Assembly (NCBI GenBank): GCA_045598845.1
Contig: JAZRUY010000209.1
Coordinates: 1-8,981, forward strand
Source: JAZRUY01 sp045598845
GTDB taxonomy: Bacteria > Verrucomicrobiota > Lentisphaeria > Victivallales > Victivallaceae
Reading direction: 5' to 3'
Length of the DNA: 8,981 bases
Position 1 is the first letter of the stretch. Every line of letters begins with the position of its first letter. This document shows, one piece after another, positions 5,197-8,981 of the stretch. The position numbers were made by a program, and so were the translations under genes. The notes under the pieces are model-generated. The model searched no databases, was not told where the DNA came from, and worked only from the letters and a program-made list of their open reading frames with translations.

Positions 5197-6237
5197 CTAA
5201 CACGCGGATAACTTGCGCCATAAACGCAGGTATTTCTCGTCGGCGTCATCCGGCGAAAACAACTGCTCCACCAACAGCGGCAGCAGTTTAACCACCGGGT
5301 CCTCCAGGATATTGCAATTGGTTTTCAGATCCCGCGCGTAAATAAGATTCGGGAGCAGGTTCCGCCATCGGTGAGGCGCTTTCTTGTCGGCGCCCGGCAG
5401 ACTGCGCGCGGCATCCACCGCATCCTGATACTGTATGCCGTTTTTCTGCGCCGCTACCATCATCACTGTCTGCATGAACAGTTTGACCACAGTATGATAA
5501 AAGTCGTTCAGTTCGGTCGCTTCGGTGCGCGGAGCGTAAATATATTTGAGCGCTTGTCCGTACGGTTTAGTCAGTTCCGGCATCAGCTGGTATTTTTTGA
5601 GATGATTGAAACGCTCGGCTCCGTCATCGCAGTACAGCCCGGATTGTATGAGCAGCGCATCGCCGCACCCGACCAGGGCGGAATACAGCAGATGACGAAC
5701 CGTCGCGATATCTACGGATTTGTTTCTCTGCTTGATAAGATGTTTTGCCTGAAGAATGCCGGTGCCGCAGTTTACCAGCATACGCACCCCGTCCCGCCAG
5801 GTCAAATCGGACCAGTCGTATACCGGAACGGAATCCAATACCGAATCAAGCCCGAAAAGTATGTCATGACCGCGCATAAACTGCCGGACGGAAAAGTTGT
5901 CGGCCATTGCCCGCAACCGCGGCAGCGTCGTACCGGTATATTCGGTGCGCAACTCGTATTCTTTCTTCCATTTTTCGGTCAGTTTTTCAAAAAACGGTTT
6001 GGCTTTCCGGATGTCTTGCGGCAAATAAAACAACACGGTGAATTTCAGGGCGCCGCTCGGCATTCCCTTCGGAGTTACTCCTCCCTGACCGCGCCCTTCC
6101 TGACCGCCTAAAATCACCGCCATTACATTTATGCCGGCGCGTTTGAGCGCGACGGCGCTGCCGTTTGCTATTTCCGGCAAAACCCGGCGCAAAAAAGCCT
6201 CGGCATTGGGTTCGGCGATATAAGTATATTGTTTCAT
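5197..6237 (-). CDS. Nucleotidyltransferase-like protein with apparently lost catalytic acids
   Basis: This 346-residue cytoplasmic protein is best read as a distant nucleotidyltransferase-fold protein. Residues 44-54, GGQEGRGQGGV, resemble the GG(Y/F)GRGEGxV turn of a large uncharacterised nucleotidyltransferase group. In that group a strand with Asn-Asp-x-Asp normally follows; here the corresponding strand reads ALKFTVLFYL (63-72), without Asp. Later parts also resemble that group: GHDILFG (123-129), DGVRMLVNCG (149-158), and CGDALLIQSGLYCDDGAERF (191-210), the GDALLI-x-G-x-Y stretch of its helical half. No hit was computed, so the assignment is by eye. The start has no strong Shine-Dalgarno sequence. 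It follows ygiQ by 43 bases on the same strand and is probably co-transcribed. If the reading is right, it is likely a non-catalytic or binding relative. A wholly different family remains possible. Confidence 0.6.
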   Translation of the reverse strand: MKQYTYIAEPNAEAFLRRVLPEIANGSAVALKRAGINVMAVILGGQEGRGQGGVTPKGMPSGALKFTVLFYLPQDIRKAKPFFEKLTEKWKKEYELRTEYTGTTLPRLRAMADNFSVRQFMRGHDILFGLDSVLDSVPVYDWSDLTWRDGVRMLVNCGTGILQAKHLIKQRNKSVDIATVRHLLYSALVGCGDALLIQSGLYCDDGAERFNHLKKYQLMPELTKPYGQALKYIYAPRTEATELNDFYHTVVKLFMQTVMMVAAQKNGIQYQDAVDAARSLPGADKKAPHRWRNLLPNLIYARDLKTNCNILEDPVVKLLPLLVEQLFSPDDADEKYLRLWRKLSAC

Positions 6238-6280
6238 ATCTGTTCTGTCAGCAGTCAGTCCGCAAGCTCAAAATAATTCA

Positions 6281-8101
6281 TTAAATATAGCGCTTTTTTT
6301 TATCTCTGCCAGAGGATAAGCGGCGGTTGTGTTTTTTTTCTGCCGTTTTCCCTCCGTCAAAACGGCAGTGACGGTTTTTTTTCAATACTTTTATTTGACC
6401 GCGGCGTTCCGCCAGACCGCGGTGCACTGTGATTTCCGTGCCGTCCGGAGCCTTGCCGGTATAGTACATGGCCGCGCCCATGGTCATCGGCAGCGGAATA
6501 TAATCCTGAACCTGCTGCAGACTCCAATGGTGACGGTTCAGGAAGTCATCAACGGTTTTCATCCCTTCATCGGTACATCCGGGAAAATTAGAGATGAACA
6601 GAGGGATAAGATACTGTTCCTTGCCGCACTCCCGGCTGACCCGCTCGAAAATTTCCATGAAACGGAAAAAATCTTCCGCCGGGCTCTTACGCATCAGATT
6701 CAAGGTTACCGGATCCAAATGTTCCGGAGCCACTTTGAGATGACCTGAAACATGGTGTTTTATGAGTTCGTTCAGGAATTCAGGCTGACGCAATGCCAAA
6801 TCCAAACGGATACCCGAGTTTATATACAGGTGCTTAACGGCCGGATGACGGCTGACGCGCCGGAGCAACCGTACTGTTTCCTGCCCGGTGCAGATATAGT
6901 TGGGGCAGGGGTGGGGCCACAGGCAACTGGCGCGGCGGCAGATTTTGCATTTATTCAGATCGTATTTGCTTTGGTAGATATTTCCGGCCGCGCCGCCGAT
7001 ATCGCTTACGGTACCGCGGAAAGTTTTCAGTTTGCTGATGCAGTCAACTTCACGCATGATGGAATCTTCGCTGCGGCTCATTACATGACGCCCCTGATGC
7101 ACCACCAGACCGCAGAATGCGCATCCTCCCGGACATCCGCGCACCGCCTGAATGGAATCTTTTATGGCGTCGTAAGCGGGAATTCTCCCCTGACCGGCAT
7201 AAACCGGGTGGGGCTCGCGGGCATAGGGCAACTCGTGAACAGCATCCAGTTCCGCTTCGCTGAGCGGCGGCGGCGGCGGTTCGACTACGACCAGCCGGTC
7301 GCCGTGTTTTTGCAGAAGAATCTTTCCGGACTGAAAATTCATTTCCGCTTCCGTGATTTTCGTGGCGGTCATCAGCGCGTCCCGGTCGGACTTGATTTCC
7401 TCGAAAGACGGAAGTTCGACAAAGCTCCCCGGAACCGGAGCGTATTCTCCGGCCGCCTTGCTTCCCAGCAGCCGCGCGGTGCCGCGGATTCCGTCCAGAG
7501 GCAGATTGTCGGCAAAACGGCGGAATATTTCCGGCACCGGCCGTTCTCCCATACCGTAACAGAGGATATCCGCTTTTGTGTCAGCCAGCATTGACGCGCG
7601 GATTTTATCCTGCCAGTAATCGTAGTGGGCGATGCGGCGGAAACTTGCTTCCAGGCCGCCGACCATAATTTTGGTTCCCGGAAAAGCCCGGCGGGCTAAT
7701 TGCGCATATACCGCCAGCGCATGCGGCGGACGGTTGCCGGTTTTACCGTTGACGCTGAAACAGTCATCGCGGCGCAGTCTGCGGCCGGCGGTATAGATGC
7801 ATACCATGGAATCCATGTTGCCGCTGGTAACTCCGATGCCGATGCGCGGGGTACCCATAATGCGCAAAGCCTCCGGGTCAGTCCAGTCCGGCTGCGCTAT
7901 GATGCCGACCCGCCAGCCGCAACCAACCAGCAGACGGCCTATAATTGCCGCTCCGAAAGAAGGATGATCCACATAGCAGTCGCCGGTGATGAGCAGGATA
8001 TCCAGCGCATCCCATCCTGCATCCAGCATTTCCTTGCGGCAGGTGGGAAGGAAGCGTGGCTGAAGTCGGTTCAGCCCGGTAAGCGGAGGTACGGCGGTCA
8101 T
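6281..8101 (-). CDS. ygiQ: YgiQ family radical SAM protein
   Basis: This 606-residue protein has the YgiQ layout. The N-terminal half begins with FLPTCRKEMLDAGWDALDI and TGDCYVDHPSFG (about 17-50) and includes IIAQPDW (67-73), a B12-binding-like module. The radical SAM core has C323, C327 and C330 in RGCPGGCAFCG, the CxxxCxxC site for the 4Fe-4S cluster that cleaves S-adenosylmethionine. Five further cysteines (385, 388, 393, 399, 404) match the second Cys cluster of the family. DYIPLPMTMG and MYYTGK (533-550) mark the start of the C-terminal DUF3362 part, followed by a basic tail. It is shorter than the E. coli protein (about 740). The substrate of YgiQ is unknown. The usual GGPTANMY reads GGAAGNIY here (369-376). 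Five consecutive Pro (275-279) may need EF-P for translation. The start is two bases after the upstream stop with no clear Shine-Dalgarno sequence, which suggests translational coupling. Confidence 0.94.
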   Translation of the reverse strand: MTAVPPLTGLNRLQPRFLPTCRKEMLDAGWDALDILLITGDCYVDHPSFGAAIIGRLLVGCGWRVGIIAQPDWTDPEALRIMGTPRIGIGVTSGNMDSMVCIYTAGRRLRRDDCFSVNGKTGNRPPHALAVYAQLARRAFPGTKIMVGGLEASFRRIAHYDYWQDKIRASMLADTKADILCYGMGERPVPEIFRRFADNLPLDGIRGTARLLGSKAAGEYAPVPGSFVELPSFEEIKSDRDALMTATKITEAEMNFQSGKILLQKHGDRLVVVEPPPPPLSEAELDAVHELPYAREPHPVYAGQGRIPAYDAIKDSIQAVRGCPGGCAFCGLVVHQGRHVMSRSEDSIMREVDCISKLKTFRGTVSDIGGAAGNIYQSKYDLNKCKICRRASCLWPHPCPNYICTGQETVRLLRRVSRHPAVKHLYINSGIRLDLALRQPEFLNELIKHHVSGHLKVAPEHLDPVTLNLMRKSPAEDFFRFMEIFERVSRECGKEQYLIPLFISNFPGCTDEGMKTVDDFLNRHHWSLQQVQDYIPLPMTMGAAMYYTGKAPDGTEITVHRGLAERRGQIKVLKKNRHCRFDGGKTAEKKHNRRLSSGRDKKKRYI

Positions 8102-8103
8102 TG

Positions 8104-8613
8104 TCAGTCCGGAAAATTGCCGGAGACGGGAATTTCCGCCGGGGAAGTCAGCGGTGAATTGCCCAGCAGTTCAAAACTTATGCTGTCACGGACATTCGGA
8201 GAACACAGGCGCATGGCTATTCTGTTGTCTTTCGCCGCGGAAGAAATACGTCTGGCGTCAACCGCGAAAAGCAAAGTCACCGATTCCCCGGGGCCGGCGG
8301 TTACCGGTTCGGCTGAACCGGAAAATGCCGACTGCCCGCATGCGATGGCAACGCAACTGTAACTTTCCACTATTTCCAAAGTGAAATCATCTATGGAAAA
8401 TGTTCTGCCGGGGTCGGGAATGAAAGTGACTGCGGCGAATACCGGAAAATCAGTATCGCATCGCAAGACCAGCGGGTCGCAGTTGATTATTTCAGGCTGG
8501 ACCGCGCTGATCTGAGCGGCGGTGATTTCTCCGCATCTGAACGGAACGGTGCCGGCGGACAGACAACAGGCTGACAACAGCATTGTCGCGGCGATAATGT
8601 AACGTGCGGTCAT
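8104..8613 (-). CDS. Small exported Cys-containing protein, unknown function
   Basis: This 169-residue protein was not recognised. A signal sequence (MTARY, then a hydrophobic stretch to about residue 20) directs export. LSAC at 13-16 fits a lipobox, so it could be a lipoprotein anchored at Cys16. Cleavage by the ordinary signal peptidase after SAG (19-21) is equally possible. The remainder has alternating hydrophobic residues typical of a beta-sandwich (for example FPVFAAVTFIPDPG and VTLLFAVDA). It has six Cys outside the signal (27, 45, 52, 87, 92, 137), enough for three disulfides. GAGGG-like sequence GAGGGATAAC just before ATG 8613 supports the start. Its stop is two bases from the ygiQ start, so the two are surely co-transcribed, although a link in function is not obvious. 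It begins 75 bases after the stop of the partial gene at the right edge. Confidence 0.72.
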   Translation of the reverse strand: MTARYIIAATMLLSACCLSAGTVPFRCGEITAAQISAVQPEIINCDPLVLRCDTDFPVFAAVTFIPDPGRTFSIDDFTLEIVESYSCVAIACGQSAFSGSAEPVTAGPGESVTLLFAVDARRISSAAKDNRIAMRLCSPNVRDSISFELLGNSPLTSPAEIPVSGNFPD

Positions 8614-8629
8614 GTTATCCCTCGCAAAA

Positions 8630-8642
8630 GTTACAACGTAAC
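8630..8642. repeat. Short inverted repeat GTTAC-AAC-GTAAC
   Basis: Five-base perfect arms with a three-base spacer lie 17 to 29 bases upstream of the exported-protein start, within the 75-base gap to the partial gene. It may be an operator, but arms of this length occur easily by chance. Confidence 0.25.
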
Positions 8643-8688
8643 GGTGAAGTAAAGTACACTCCGAAGATACCGCGTTTTCAGGTAAAAA

Positions 8689-8981
8689 TCAACCGTTGCG
8701 GGCAAAAATACCTGACAAATCCGTATCATCAGGGACGGAGGACCGGTTGCGTATCGCGGCAATCCCGCCGCCTGCCGGTATCAGTTCGAAGCCGTTAAGT
8801 GTAAATTCCCGGTCCCATTCTGAGACGGCGGTGCAAACGCAGACGGCTTGACGGAATCTTTTTACCAAAGACCGCAGCAGTCTTTCCATATCGCTGCCGT
8901 CGGAACATTCGATGTCGCTGATAACTATTACCGTCAGTTCTTTTCTGCCGTTGCCGGTACGGCGCCGCATGACGCTGAATT
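8689..8981 (-). CDS. C-terminal end of a larger protein, possibly VWA/Rossmann-like
   Basis: The frame is open to the window edge: the codons before the Met at 8970 are Phe-Ser-Val with no stop. This is therefore probably the last 97 residues of a longer protein rather than a small gene. The pattern is alternating strand and helix: a hydrophobic strand LTVIVISDIE, a helix MERLLRSLVKRFRQ, a strand AVCVCTAVS, and a later GFELIPAGGGIAAI. That arrangement fits the last third of a von Willebrand A or other Rossmann-like domain, but no diagnostic MIDAS residues are visible in the part present. It is on the same strand as the exported protein and ygiQ and could head their operon. No function is assigned. 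Confidence 0.55.
   Translation of the reverse strand, partial: FSVMRRRTGNGRKELTVIVISDIECSDGSDMERLLRSLVKRFRQAVCVCTAVSEWDREFTLNGFELIPAGGGIAAIRNRSSVPDDTDLSGIFARNG

Noticed and set aside
4506..5249. Minus-strand ORF of 247 codons opposite the lyase C-terminus
   Set aside because: It overlaps the conserved HNHND and DPG motifs on the plus strand and has no motif of its own.
5371..6111. Plus-strand ORF of 246 codons opposite the nucleotidyltransferase-like gene
   Set aside because: The minus-strand frame shows motif-like conservation and follows ygiQ at operon spacing, while the plus frame has none.
6752..7594. Plus-strand ORF of 280 codons opposite ygiQ
   Set aside because: It is antisense to the radical SAM core and has no ribosome-binding site or domain. 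The long open frame follows from codon bias of ygiQ.

Overview
The window looks like chromosomal DNA from an anaerobic bacterium with mixed composition. A secreted heparinase II/III-family lyase, a YgiQ-family radical SAM enzyme and a flavin reductase-rubredoxin fusion would suit a gut or sediment anaerobe of the PVC/Lentisphaeria (Victivallis-like) kind. This taxonomic guess is an inference from gene types only. It rests on no marker gene and is weak.

Layout, left to right. (1) Bases 1-135 are a perfect 27-copy CAGAG tandem repeat, followed at 182-209 by a strong plus-strand intrinsic terminator. Whatever is transcribed through the repeat therefore probably ends here. (2) Bases 210-640 hold no certain gene, only two inverted repeats (368-389, 402-426) and a possible small ORF that looks frameshifted (519-621). 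(3) Bases 653-2008 form a plus-strand, AT-richer three-gene cluster of small membrane proteins: a double zinc ribbon-TM2 protein, an unrecognised two-helix protein with twin Cys-Cys-Cys motifs, and a DUF2752-type protein that overlaps the gene before it. (4) Bases 2085-3085 are a single-gene unit. It has a near-consensus Fur-type box, a candidate promoter, a flavin reductase-rubredoxin-rubredoxin fusion and a strong bidirectional terminator. (5) A minus-strand tRNA-Pro(UGG) lies at 3087-3162 and shares that terminator. (6) Bases 3225-5162 carry a promoter, a terminator-like hairpin in the leader, and an exported heparinase II/III-family polysaccharide lyase. (7) Bases 8981-5197 on the minus strand read as one run of genes: the C-terminal end of an unrecognised protein cut by the window edge, a small exported Cys-containing protein, YgiQ (2 nt after the previous stop), and a protein that looks like a catalytically degenerate nucleotidyltransferase-fold protein.

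How the genes might work together. The flavin reductase-rubredoxin fusion is expected to pass electrons from NAD(P)H to O2- or NO-detoxifying partners. A metal- or peroxide-sensing Fur-family box upstream would fit that role. The lyase would act outside the cytoplasm on acidic glycans. The membrane-protein trio has no assigned role. The ygiQ run has no obvious shared pathway.

Most worth a second look: the CAGAG repeat, which encodes the same five-residue peptide in all three forward frames; the Fur-like box; the double-rubredoxin fusion; the nucleotidyltransferase-like protein that has lost its expected acidic residues; and the terminator-like hairpin in the lyase leader.
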